From an uncultured Clostridia bacterium (lineage in GTDB: Bacteria; Bacillota; Clostridia; Oscillospirales; Ruminococcaceae), in contig CALWZE010000083.1 in the NCBI GenBank assembly GCA_944385925.1, positions 1-55,557 of the forward strand: a stretch of DNA of 55,557 nucleotides, given 5' to 3'. The notes under the pieces are model-generated. The model was not told the origin of the DNA and searched no databases. It saw only the letters and a program-made list of their open reading frames with translations. Shown in pieces: positions 15,194 to 23,321 of this stretch; positions within the stretch are counted from its first letter, which is position 1; the number at the start of each line of letters is the position of its first letter. A program made the translations under genes and the position numbers.

Positions 15194-15676
15194 TTATTTT
15201 TTATAATTTACGCGGATAATGCAGCTGTCATATCCCTGTGCAATTGTCTGATCCAGATGGAATTCAAATCGCGGGTCACTGAACACGCCTCTGTCACCAT
15301 CCATTGCAATATCACACAGCAGCTTTATTTTTTCCGGGTCGTCTGTTTGTTTCTGCCAGGCCGCTACCAGGGGACAATAATGGAATTCCGCCCGGAAATT
15401 GTCTTCCGTGATCTCCAGCTCCTGCTCAAAAACTTTCTGGCCCAGCTCATTAAAAGCTTCCTCGCAAAAAGCCTTCAATGTAGATTGGTTCTTTTTCTGT
15501 GCCCTGTGGAAACAACCACAGCGATAGATTGCTTTTCGTGCAAACTCCGGATCCAGTCCCTGTTTTGTCGCCTCATCAATTAAAAGGTACATCCAGGTTG
15601 CCCGATGCTCAACAGCGCTTCTATAATCCGAAACATGCGGATCATCCAAGTATTTGCTCGGCTTAATAGGTTCCAT
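15194..15676 (-). CDS. L-2-amino-thiazoline-4-carboxylate hydrolase-family protein (paralogue 3)
   Basis: 160 residues of the ATC-hydrolase family (PF14196 type). Family landmarks are FHYCPLVAAWQ near residue 98, LLCDIAMDGDRG near 118, and a C-terminal YDSC. The named enzyme opens the thiazoline ring of L-ATC to N-carbamoyl-L-cysteine; most family members are untested. It is the last gene of the operon. Unlike its two paralogues at the operon head it lacks the second Cys of the C-terminal CxxC. AAAGGAG lies eight bases before the ATG. Confidence 0.75.
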   Translation of the reverse strand: MEPIKPSKYLDDPHVSDYRSAVEHRATWMYLLIDEATKQGLDPEFARKAIYRCGCFHRAQKKNQSTLKAFCEEAFNELGQKVFEQELEITEDNFRAEFHYCPLVAAWQKQTDDPEKIKLLCDIAMDGDRGVFSDPRFEFHLDQTIAQGYDSCIIRVNYKK

Positions 15677-15738
15677 TTTATACGCTCCTTTTATGTATTT
15701 TTTGAATTTCCTGAGAAATTCTCTGTCAAACTGGATAA

Positions 15739-16716
15739 TTACATGGGAAGCCAGATCCCTTTCTGTTCACGCAGCGCCTTTTCATAATACATCGACGCAC
15801 AAACCAGATCGTCAATTCCAATTCCCAGCGGCATGCTGAAAATAGTTTCCTCATCATTCTCTCGTCCAGGGTCTTTTCCAATTAAGACACTTCCGAGTTC
15901 ACGCGGTTCATAATCGATTCCGTCAAAAAGTCCATCTTTTCTTCCCCAATAATACATTGCGACGTCATCAACGTATATTTTATCCGCGCACTTCGCAACC
16001 TCTCCCCTGACAAAGTTCGCATCATGATTTACCGTTATAACCGTTGCGCCCGGATTAATCCAACCTGCCTGAATTTCGCGTATCTCATCGTCCCGGCGTC
16101 CTGGCCCGGCGGAAATAACAATATCGCTGCCCAGTACCGCTTCCCGTATATTCTCCGCTATCTTTACCTCCTTCCCATATTTTTTTTGAATTCCGTCCTG
16201 TAAATGCTCCGCTTTGCTTTTCGTCGGATTCCAAATCTTCAGCACTGAAATATCAGGAAAAGCCGAATACAGGGCTTCTGCGTTCGCTTCTCCCTGATTT
16301 CCACATCCCAAAATGCAGGCTGTATGACTGTTTGGATTGGTCAAATGACGCAGTGCGACACCGCTGACGGCTGCCGTGCGCATTTTCGTGATTTCCATAC
16401 AATCCATGATGGCCAAAGGTGCACCGGTTCTGGAATCGTTCAGGACAATCAGCCCCATAAGTGCCGGCAATCCATGTTTAAGGGGATTCTCAAAATACCC
16501 GCTTATCCATTTTATGGCGCTGTAATCTCCCTGTTTTATTGCACAGGGCATTGCATGAATAAAATCGCTTCCCTGCGGCAGTATCTCAGTCTTGGGCGGC
16601 ATATCGATTTTATCCATCGCTTTCAACTTCAATCCCGATTCCACAGCATCTATATAGCTATTCATGTCCATTGCCAGATCGATAATATCCTGCTGAGACA
16701 AATACAGTATTTCCAT
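15739..16716 (-). CDS. Ornithine cyclodeaminase/mu-crystallin family protein
   Basis: 325 residues with the family layout. A dimerisation N-terminus is followed by MRTAAVSGVALRHL near 110 and a Rossmann NAD(P) site in CILGCGNQGEANAEAL near 130. Members include ornithine cyclodeaminase, alanine dehydrogenase, and CRYM-type ketimine reductases that reduce cyclic imines, including sulfur-containing ones. With ATC-hydrolase homologues in the same operon, action on a cyclic imine is plausible but inferred. ATG at 16716 lies eight bases after AAGGAG. A weak hairpin at about 16793-16820 separates it from dhaL. Confidence 0.85.
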   Translation of the reverse strand: MEILYLSQQDIIDLAMDMNSYIDAVESGLKLKAMDKIDMPPKTEILPQGSDFIHAMPCAIKQGDYSAIKWISGYFENPLKHGLPALMGLIVLNDSRTGAPLAIMDCMEITKMRTAAVSGVALRHLTNPNSHTACILGCGNQGEANAEALYSAFPDISVLKIWNPTKSKAEHLQDGIQKKYGKEVKIAENIREAVLGSDIVISAGPGRRDDEIREIQAGWINPGATVITVNHDANFVRGEVAKCADKIYVDDVAMYYWGRKDGLFDGIDYEPRELGSVLIGKDPGRENDEETIFSMPLGIGIDDLVCASMYYEKALREQKGIWLPM

Positions 16717-16836
16717 CCCCAAAACTCCTTGATATCTTCTATTGCCGTTTGCCTCGCCTGCCGACGCAAGTTTACAGACTAGTGCTTTGAAAGGGCGGAT
16801 TCTGTCTTTCCATCCGCTATTGGAACGCTGATCAAT

Positions 16837-17475
16837 TTACTGTTCAACGAAATGCAGCATTCCCTCCAGCATATAGGTTCCGGCCACGGCGCCCTGATCC
16901 GGTACTCCGGTCGCGGCGTTTGCATGAACGGCTGCTTTGCCGAATTTCGGTTTCATGCTTTTGGTGGCCTCTGTGCCTGCTTTCGCTCCATCCACAGCTT
17001 TCTGCATCGTCAGAACCAGGTCGTTCTCCGAGAGACTTTCCTTGACCCAGTCCAGCGCAGTTGCAAAAGCATCAAGCACAGTGCAATCGCCTCGCCGGCA
17101 TTTACCGCGGTTTTCCAATCCACTGCAGAATCCCGTCAGGAAATCCGCGAACTCCGCCGCTCTCATTTCTGTTTTTCCAACAAGTGCCTTTCCGCCGCCC
17201 ATAATGCCTGAACCCATTAACGTCCCCATCGTCGATGGAACAACTGAGTTCATTTTCATTCCGGATTTCATAAGAACTTTCCCAAGATCTTCTTCCTCTA
17301 TCGTCCGAATGATATCCGGCAGAGCGGAAAAGCCCTTTTTCATCGTAAGTCCCAAATCGCCGTCGCCGAGCTTTGCATCCATTTCGCACAACTGCGCGGC
17401 ATGATCCGCCATATTTTCCGCGACCTTTTCAAACAACTGGGGCAGATCCTGCACTGTAATAACCTTTCTTCCCAC
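16837..17475 (-). CDS. dhaL: Dihydroxyacetone kinase ATP-binding subunit, DhaL-like
   Basis: About 212 residues. The Mg-ATP aspartates lie in MDAKLGDGDLGLTM near residue 40. The glycine-rich MGTLMGSGIMGGGKAL and RGDCTVLDAFATAL follow, and the end is GVPDQGAVAGTYML, all typical of DhaL. It supplies the nucleotide to the neighbouring DhaK subunit. Start choice is uncertain: GTG at 17475 follows AGGTG by six bases, and GTG at 17454 follows AAAGG by eight. Either is close to or overlaps the dhaK end. No DhaM phosphotransferase subunit is visible, so the phosphate donor is open. Confidence 0.88.
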   Translation of the reverse strand: MGRKVITVQDLPQLFEKVAENMADHAAQLCEMDAKLGDGDLGLTMKKGFSALPDIIRTIEEEDLGKVLMKSGMKMNSVVPSTMGTLMGSGIMGGGKALVGKTEMRAAEFADFLTGFCSGLENRGKCRRGDCTVLDAFATALDWVKESLSENDLVLTMQKAVDGAKAGTEATKSMKPKFGKAAVHANAATGVPDQGAVAGTYMLEGMLHFVEQ

Positions 17476-17494
17476 AGCCAACACCTGTCTTTCT

Positions 17495-18484
17495 TTACTT
17501 TTGGCAATAAAACGGAGTATTGACTGGATAGTCCAGATATTCCTTAAGCTGGCTGTCCATTTTGCACAGGGAGATAGATGCGCCTGCCATTTCCATAGAG
17601 GTTGCATACTCTCCTACAAAAGTGCGATAAACCCCGATGCCTTTTTCTTTCAGAATTTTGCTGACGCTGCTGTTCAGAATATAGAGTTCCTCAATGGAGG
17701 TTGCGCCCAGGCCGTTAATCAAAACGGCAACCTCTTCGCCTTCCGCCATCGGCATATCCTTGAGGATGGCGTCCAGGCATTCCGCCGCAATATCCTGCGC
17801 TTTTTTCAGCTCTCCGGTCCAAATTCCCGGCTCCCCGTGGATGCCCATTCCCATCGCCATTTCATTCTCTTTCAGCTGAAAATTGGCGGCGCCCACCTCG
17901 GGAATAATACAGGGCGTCAGTGCAAACCCGACAGTTCGAGTTGCGTCCTTAGCTTTCTGCGCCGCAGCCAGAACTTCCTCCAAAGAACCCATCTTGTCCG
18001 CGCAGGCTCCCGCCGCTTTATACATAAAGAATATACCTGCTACGCCGCGGCGGATCTCCGGTTCCCCAGAAAGCACATCATCTGCGCCGACAATTGACCT
18101 GGTTTTAATCCCTTCCATTTCGCACAGTTCCGAAGCCATATCAAAGTTCATAATATCGCCGGTGTAATTGCCGTACAGGTATAATACACCGCTTCCATTA
18201 TCCACAGCCTTGCTGATTTCATAAATCTGTTCAGCGGAAGGCGACTGAAAAACACCGCCTACGCCGCATCCATCAAGAAGGCCGTCGCCGACATAGCCAA
18301 GGAACAGCGGCAGGTGCCCTGTTCCACCGCCGGTAACGATAGCTACTTTTCCTTCTTTTTTGTTTTTCGTGCAATAACATCTCAAATCATCATTTACATA
18401 TCTGACCTGATCGGCGTGCGCAGCATAAATTCCACTGAGCATGTCGTCAACATAAGTTTCCGGTCTGTTAATAATCTTCTTCAT
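17495..18484 (-). CDS. dhaK: Dihydroxyacetone kinase substrate-binding subunit, DhaK-like
   Basis: 329 residues. Substrate-site elements are the GGGTGHLP loop near residue 55, NYTGDIMNF near 108 and the covalent-hemiaminal histidine in GIHGEPG near 215. All three catalytic positions known from E. coli DhaK (two His, one Asp) are kept. The loop reads GHLPLFLGYVG where E. coli has GHEPMHCGYIG, a version I associate with erythrulose-type and other ketose kinases, so the substrate may not be dihydroxyacetone. The ATG follows AAGGAG. It is cotranscribed after livF. Confidence 0.88.
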   Translation of the reverse strand: MKKIINRPETYVDDMLSGIYAAHADQVRYVNDDLRCYCTKNKKEGKVAIVTGGGTGHLPLFLGYVGDGLLDGCGVGGVFQSPSAEQIYEISKAVDNGSGVLYLYGNYTGDIMNFDMASELCEMEGIKTRSIVGADDVLSGEPEIRRGVAGIFFMYKAAGACADKMGSLEEVLAAAQKAKDATRTVGFALTPCIIPEVGAANFQLKENEMAMGMGIHGEPGIWTGELKKAQDIAAECLDAILKDMPMAEGEEVAVLINGLGATSIEELYILNSSVSKILKEKGIGVYRTFVGEYATSMEMAGASISLCKMDSQLKEYLDYPVNTPFYCQK

Positions 18485-18505
18485 GCGATTTCTCCTTCTC
18501 AGATG

Positions 18506-19216
18506 TTATCCGCCCAGATAGGCCTTTGCGATTTCCTCGTTATTCAGCAGTTCCTGGCCTTTGCCGCTCATCGTTATACATCCCGTTTCCAGCACATAAC
18601 CGCGATCTGCAACCGCAAGCGCCATTGCTGCGTTCTGCTCAATAAGCAACACCGTTTTGCCCCGATCTCTAACCTTGAGGATCAGCTCAAAAATGTCCTC
18701 GACGATGATCGGTGCAAGTCCCAATGACGGTTCATCCAGCATAATAAGTTCGGGGTCCATCATAAGCCCTCTGGCAATCGCAAGCATTTGTTGTTCGCCG
18801 CCTGAAAGGCTGCCGCCGTTTTGCTTCTGCCTTTCCTTCAGTCTTGGGAAAAGGTCATACACGCTTTCGAGCAGTTCTGCAGTTTTGGCTTTTGAGAGCG
18901 ACGGATTTCCAAAGGTTCCGGCAAGCAGATTTTCCTGAACGGTCAGCATGGGAAAAATCTTTCTTCCTTCCGGAACATGCGCGATTCCCATTTTTACAAT
19001 CTTCTCAGGGTGCATCCGGGTAATGTCCGTGCCCTTAAAGGAAATGTGCCCTTCAACATCGTTGACCAGATGTGAAATCGCCATTAAGGTAGTGCTTTTT
19101 CCGGCGCCATTTCCGCCTATCAATGTGATAATTTCGCCTTTTTCCACATGCAGGCTAATGCCGCGCAAAGCTTGTACATAGCCATAATTCACACAAAGAT
19201 TATCGATTTTCAGCAC
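18506..19216 (-). CDS. livF: Branched-chain-type ABC transporter ATPase, LivF
   Basis: 236 residues. Walker A GGNGAGKST is near residue 38, signature LSGGEQQMLAIARGL near 138 and Walker B LIMLDEPSLGLAP follows, with the LivF-type C-terminus GKGQELLNNEEIAKAYLGG. With LivG it powers the LivHM permease. The start is a GTG five bases after AGGGGGTG at the livG stop; the longer ATG frame would overlap livG by ~80 bases. Confidence 0.93.
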   Translation of the reverse strand: MLKIDNLCVNYGYVQALRGISLHVEKGEIITLIGGNGAGKSTTLMAISHLVNDVEGHISFKGTDITRMHPEKIVKMGIAHVPEGRKIFPMLTVQENLLAGTFGNPSLSKAKTAELLESVYDLFPRLKERQKQNGGSLSGGEQQMLAIARGLMMDPELIMLDEPSLGLAPIIVEDIFELILKVRDRGKTVLLIEQNAAMALAVADRGYVLETGCITMSGKGQELLNNEEIAKAYLGG

Positions 19217-19220
19217 AACG

Positions 19221-20018
19221 TCACCCCCTGGCAATAATTCCTTTTCCGAAGTAGGCCACCTGCACGTCGTGATTTGCCTTGACCTGTTCAGGAGCGCCTT
19301 CAAATATTTTTTGCCCGAAATTCAAAACCAGAATGTGGTTGCAGGAATTCATAATAAACTTCATGTCATGCTCAATAACCACAATGGTATATCCCGCCTC
19401 GTTAAGCTGAAGGATGAATTCACGAAGCTCCATGGTTTCATTCGGATTCATGCCTGCCGCCGGCTCATCAAGCAGCAGAATTTCCGGGTCCAGCGCCAGC
19501 GCACGGGCTATTTCCACCTTTCTTTGAGAACCGTAGGGAAGATTTCCTGCCTTCATTTCAGCAAATTCTTCCAATCCGATTTTCTGAAGAATGTCCATGC
19601 TTCTTTCAGCAATGTATTGCTCGTCCTTCTTGTAAGTTTTCGTCTGGAAAACAGCGTCGAACATTCTGGTTTTTGTGTTGATGTGGCAGCCGATCTGGAC
19701 ATTTTCCAGCACACTCATAAACTTGAACAGCTGGATATTCTGAAAGGTCCGCGCCATTCTTTTTCGCGCGATTTCTTCCGGTGTAAGTCCGGCAATATTC
19801 TCACCATGCAAAAGAATTTCTCCTTTTGTCGGCGCAAACACCCCGGTACAAATATTGAAAAAGGTCGTTTTTCCCGCGCCGTTTGGGCCAATGATGCCAA
19901 AGACGTCTCCTTTTCGGATTGTCATGTCCACATTTTCGATTGCCTTTAAACCACCGAAATATTTACAAACGCCTCTGGCTTCCAACAGGACAGGCGCATC
20001 AGCTCTGTTTTTAGACAT
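19221..20018 (-). CDS. livG: Branched-chain-type ABC transporter ATPase, LivG
   Basis: 265 residues. Walker A is GPNGAGKTTFFN, signature LPYGSQRKVEIARAL and Walker B ILLLDEPAAGMN, with the LivG insertion after Walker A (FAPTKGEILLHGENIAGL). It ends in IFEGAPEQVKANHDVQVAYFG, typical of the subfamily. Two adjacent ATGs (20021 and 20018) follow AAGGTGG by five and eight bases; I chose the second. Confidence 0.93.
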   Translation of the reverse strand: MSKNRADAPVLLEARGVCKYFGGLKAIENVDMTIRKGDVFGIIGPNGAGKTTFFNICTGVFAPTKGEILLHGENIAGLTPEEIARKRMARTFQNIQLFKFMSVLENVQIGCHINTKTRMFDAVFQTKTYKKDEQYIAERSMDILQKIGLEEFAEMKAGNLPYGSQRKVEIARALALDPEILLLDEPAAGMNPNETMELREFILQLNEAGYTIVVIEHDMKFIMNSCNHILVLNFGQKIFEGAPEQVKANHDVQVAYFGKGIIARG

Positions 20019-20058
20019 CATTTCATCCACCTTTTCTTCTGTCTCCGTTTTTATCCGG

Positions 20059-21057
20059 TTACCGGTTCCTGCTGATCGCTTTTTTTCGAGACGAGCGCCT
20101 GATTTTTCCGCCGGCCAGAATCGAATTGGATGCACCCGCAATTCCCTGCGGCCTGACCCACATCATCGCAATGATAATCAGTGCGTAAATCACGAAGCGC
20201 CAATACTGCAAAAACCGGAGACTTTCAGTCAGCACGGTTACAACAACGCTGCCGATAATAGGGCCGATCAGGGTTCCCTGCCCACCGATAACAACCATGG
20301 CCAGCGCATCAAATCCTGTGTCAAGAGAAAATTGGGACGAGTCCACAAAATTAACGTAGGGCGCATATGCCGCTCCGATCATTCCAGCCCAAAATGCGCC
20401 GTAAGTGAAGTTCATGGATTTATATCGGCTGATTTCAACGCCCAGTGATCTTGCAGCGTTCGACTCTTCACGAATAGAAATCCACGCTCTACCGATTCTC
20501 GAGCGCAAAATGCGGCTGGTAATAAACAGGAAAAGCAGTAACGTAGCCAAAAGAATATAGTAATAGTCGTGTGGTTTAAACAGTTCCTTACCAAAAATAA
20601 TCGGGAAGGGAATTCCCTTTATACCCATGTTTCCTCCGGTAACCGGCGTCCAGGTCTGGGCAATGATGCGTATAATTTCCGAAAACCCCAGCGTTACAAA
20701 GGACAGGTAAATACCCTGCAGCCGCAATGTCGGAAGACTTACCAAGTACCCCATCAGTGCAGCCAGACAACCTGCTACAGGCCATACTACCCAGAAACTC
20801 CATCCGTAATTGGTAGTCAAAATGGCGCAGGTATAAGCGCCAACGGCAAAAAATCCTGCTTGACCCAAGCACATTTGCCCACTGTATCCGTTGATAATAT
20901 TCAGTGAGCTAGCCAATGTCGCAAATATAAGCACGTTACAAACATGCCGCATATAAACAGATTTTGTAATGACGAGCGGCAGCAAAAGCAGGATAGCCAA
21001 GCCCGCCAAAATGAAAAACAGCTTATATTTTACAATAGTGTTTTTAACCTTTTTCAC
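20059..21057 (-). CDS. livM: Branched-chain-type ABC transporter permease, LivM
   Basis: About 332 residues with 8-10 hydrophobic segments. It carries LivM hallmarks: NIINGYSGQMCLGQAGFFAVGAY near residue 55, the cytoplasmic EAA-like IREESNAARSLGVEISRYK near 205, and VVIGGQGTLIGPIIGS near 255. GTG at 21057 is preferred because AGGAGA lies seven bases upstream and it overlaps the livH end by 14 bases, a coupled arrangement. Confidence 0.93.
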   Translation of the reverse strand: MKKVKNTIVKYKLFFILAGLAILLLLPLVITKSVYMRHVCNVLIFATLASSLNIINGYSGQMCLGQAGFFAVGAYTCAILTTNYGWSFWVVWPVAGCLAALMGYLVSLPTLRLQGIYLSFVTLGFSEIIRIIAQTWTPVTGGNMGIKGIPFPIIFGKELFKPHDYYYILLATLLLFLFITSRILRSRIGRAWISIREESNAARSLGVEISRYKSMNFTYGAFWAGMIGAAYAPYVNFVDSSQFSLDTGFDALAMVVIGGQGTLIGPIIGSVVVTVLTESLRFLQYWRFVIYALIIIAMMWVRPQGIAGASNSILAGGKIRRSSRKKAISRNR

Positions 21058-21949
21058 TTTTGACTCTCCTATTTTTCCCGCTCGAAGCAAATCCTGTCGG
21101 CTTGATGATCAGGACAATAATGAGGAAACCGAAAGCAAAAATATCCCGGAATGTGGCCGAAGAAATCATGATTCCCATATTCTCAATAATTCCTATGCAC
21201 AAGCCACCTAACGCCGACATGCGAATATCGACCAATCCGCCCAAAACTGAGCTTGAAAAAGCTTTCATGCTGAATGAACTTCCCATCAAAGGCGAACAGG
21301 AATAATAGTAGATCGACAACAGAATGCCTGCAACGCCGCCAAATCCACAGCCTATGCAGTTTCCAACCATCGCCGTCCTGCGCACATTAATGCCGACCAT
21401 ATACGCCGCCGTTTTGTCCTGACTGACCGCACGAAGCGCTATGCCATATTTTGTTTTCTGGAACAAAAATGTAAGAGCGACCGAGCTGATAATCACCAAA
21501 ACAAGCACCATGATTTGCAGCTGCTTAATCACTATAGAGATTCCAAAAGCCTCCAGCGTATAACTTTTGTTCTCAATTATATTGATCATAGGTTTCGTAT
21601 CCGGACCAAAAATAATCTGCGCGAGGTTTTTGATCAGAATGCTGAAACCGATAGTACATAGCAAGGAGATGTGCCGCGGGGAATTGAAAAACCGCTCATA
21701 GCAGAGCTTGTAAACGATCCCCCCCACAATAAACGAAGCCGCAAAAGACGCAAGAATCGCTAACACCAGATTGGTTCCTACCAACTGAAACGTGTAGTAG
21801 GCGGCAAACGCGCCAATCATAACGATCTCACCGTAGGTAAAGGTCACCATGCCCACAACGCCGACAATAATTGAATAGCCGATTGCAATTAATGCATAAA
21901 TTGCGCCTTGGCATATTCCGTTAATGATCTGATTCACTACATATTCCAT
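21044..21949 (-). CDS. livH: Branched-chain-type ABC transporter permease, LivH
   Basis: 301 residues, polytopic. It begins with the typical QIINGICQGAIYALIAIGYSIIVG and has the EAA-like loop TKYGIALRAVSQDKTAAYMVGINV near residue 180 and SSVLGGLVDIRMSALGGLCIG near 235. It pairs with LivM to form the channel. GGAGG lies six bases before the ATG. A hairpin separates it from the binding-protein gene upstream. Confidence 0.93.
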   Translation of the reverse strand: MEYVVNQIINGICQGAIYALIAIGYSIIVGVVGMVTFTYGEIVMIGAFAAYYTFQLVGTNLVLAILASFAASFIVGGIVYKLCYERFFNSPRHISLLCTIGFSILIKNLAQIIFGPDTKPMINIIENKSYTLEAFGISIVIKQLQIMVLVLVIISSVALTFLFQKTKYGIALRAVSQDKTAAYMVGINVRRTAMVGNCIGCGFGGVAGILLSIYYYSCSPLMGSSFSMKAFSSSVLGGLVDIRMSALGGLCIGIIENMGIMISSATFRDIFAFGFLIIVLIIKPTGFASSGKNRRVKSEKG

Positions 21950-21980
21950 ACTTTTCCTCCAGGGTTGCTGCTTTAAAGAG

Positions 21981-22012
21981 GGAAAGAGGGGTGTTGGACC
22001 GCCCCTCTTTCC
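21981..22012 (-). terminator. Intra-operon hairpin between binding-protein and permease genes
   Basis: GGAAAGAGGGG and CCCCTCTTTCC are perfect 11-bp arms with a 10-base loop and only a broken T run. This is a common way to stabilise or partly terminate the message so that more binding protein than permease is made. Confidence 0.65.
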
Positions 22013-22043
22013 ATCCCCCAGGAATCACGTTCAAAACCGGTAA

Positions 22044-23228
22044 TTAGAACTCCGCCGGATCAAACTCGACTTTTTCAATCACATACCACTGGCTGTCTTC
22101 TCCGACGCCGCAAATATAGAATGCTCTTCTGGTAATGTCGCCTTCCGGATTAAAGATAATCTTTCCTGTGAATCCATCCATTTCGCTGCAATAGAGGCCC
22201 TCGCGGATTGCCTCGCGGGTGATTTCACCGTCTCCGATTTTCTCAATTGCCTGTTTGAGCAGATATACCGTATCTCTCGCCTGCACTGAATGGCTCGTCG
22301 GCTCATAACCAGTATCCTCGCGGAATTTTACACGCCAGTTTTCAAGCGCCTCGTTCTCCGGATCGAAGAAGAAGGAAGCAGGGGTCAGAAGATTCTTGAC
22401 GACCAGCTGATCCGCAACCTGCTGAGAGGTCGTGGCGCCGATATTAATTCTGGGAACGTCCCAACCTACTGAGTCGCAGGCATTGCAGATAGCGGACACC
22501 GCAGTACCCTGGTCAAGAATAATCAGGACATCCGGATCCAGCGAGCGTGCCTTGGTAATAATCGAACTGAAGTCTTTTTCATCAAGCTGGTATTTCTCAT
22601 CAGCCAGGATCTCAATTCCTTCGCGCGCACACTGCTCAACAAAAGGTTCTGCCGTCGCCTCGCTCCAGTCGTTGTCTGCGCGCAGGATCACAACGGTTTC
22701 TCCTCCAAGATATTCACCGACCATATACTTGGCCGCAAACTGTCCCTCTACGCTGGTTAATCCGTTAATCGAGAAGTTGTAGATACTCTCGGCACAGAAT
22801 ACAGGAGAAGAGCATGTTGGCGAAAACTGCACAATCCCGTATCTTTCAATAATATCGGTATTTGCCAGGCAGCAGGTGCTGGAAAAATCACCAAGAATGC
22901 ACATGATCTCTTCATCCTCAGCAAATTGAGTCGCAAGGGTAGTGGAGACAACCGCGTCGCCCTCACTGTCCTGTACGTCGATTTCCAGCTTATAGCCGTT
23001 TGCACCGCCGGCAGCGTTGATTTCATCTATTGCCGTTTCCCACGCATATTTGAAACCTTTTCCATATTCTGCATAGCTGCCCGTAATTGGCGCAAGACCG
23101 CCGATTTTAATCGTGCCTTTGAATTCCTGTCCCCCATCTTCCGACGAGGTTGTTTCCTGGTTGCCGCAGCCGACAAAAATCGACAAAACGAGAACCAGAC
23201 TCAGCAACAAAGCGGTGATTTTTTTCAT
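22044..23228 (-). CDS. Liv-type ABC transporter substrate-binding lipoprotein
   Basis: 394 residues. A lipoprotein signal, MKKITALLLSLVLVLSIFVGCG, has a lipobox ending at Cys21. It is followed by a Peripla_BP_6 domain with IKIGGLAPITGSYAEYGKG. It captures the substrate outside the membrane and delivers it to LivHMGF. Family ligands are branched-chain or other amino acids, amides and urea; the operon suggests a modified, perhaps cyclic, amino acid here. It lies between the catabolic genes and the permease. Confidence 0.92.
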   Translation of the reverse strand: MKKITALLLSLVLVLSIFVGCGNQETTSSEDGGQEFKGTIKIGGLAPITGSYAEYGKGFKYAWETAIDEINAAGGANGYKLEIDVQDSEGDAVVSTTLATQFAEDEEIMCILGDFSSTCCLANTDIIERYGIVQFSPTCSSPVFCAESIYNFSINGLTSVEGQFAAKYMVGEYLGGETVVILRADNDWSEATAEPFVEQCAREGIEILADEKYQLDEKDFSSIITKARSLDPDVLIILDQGTAVSAICNACDSVGWDVPRINIGATTSQQVADQLVVKNLLTPASFFFDPENEALENWRVKFREDTGYEPTSHSVQARDTVYLLKQAIEKIGDGEITREAIREGLYCSEMDGFTGKIIFNPEGDITRRAFYICGVGEDSQWYVIEKVEFDPAEF

Positions 23229-23321
23229 ACTCTTTCCCTTTCTTTTAAAATCAGTTTATTCTGATACCTGTCGACAAACAGAGTTGCTATCGACCTTCAA
23301 TCTGCTCTGTTTGCCCGGTTA

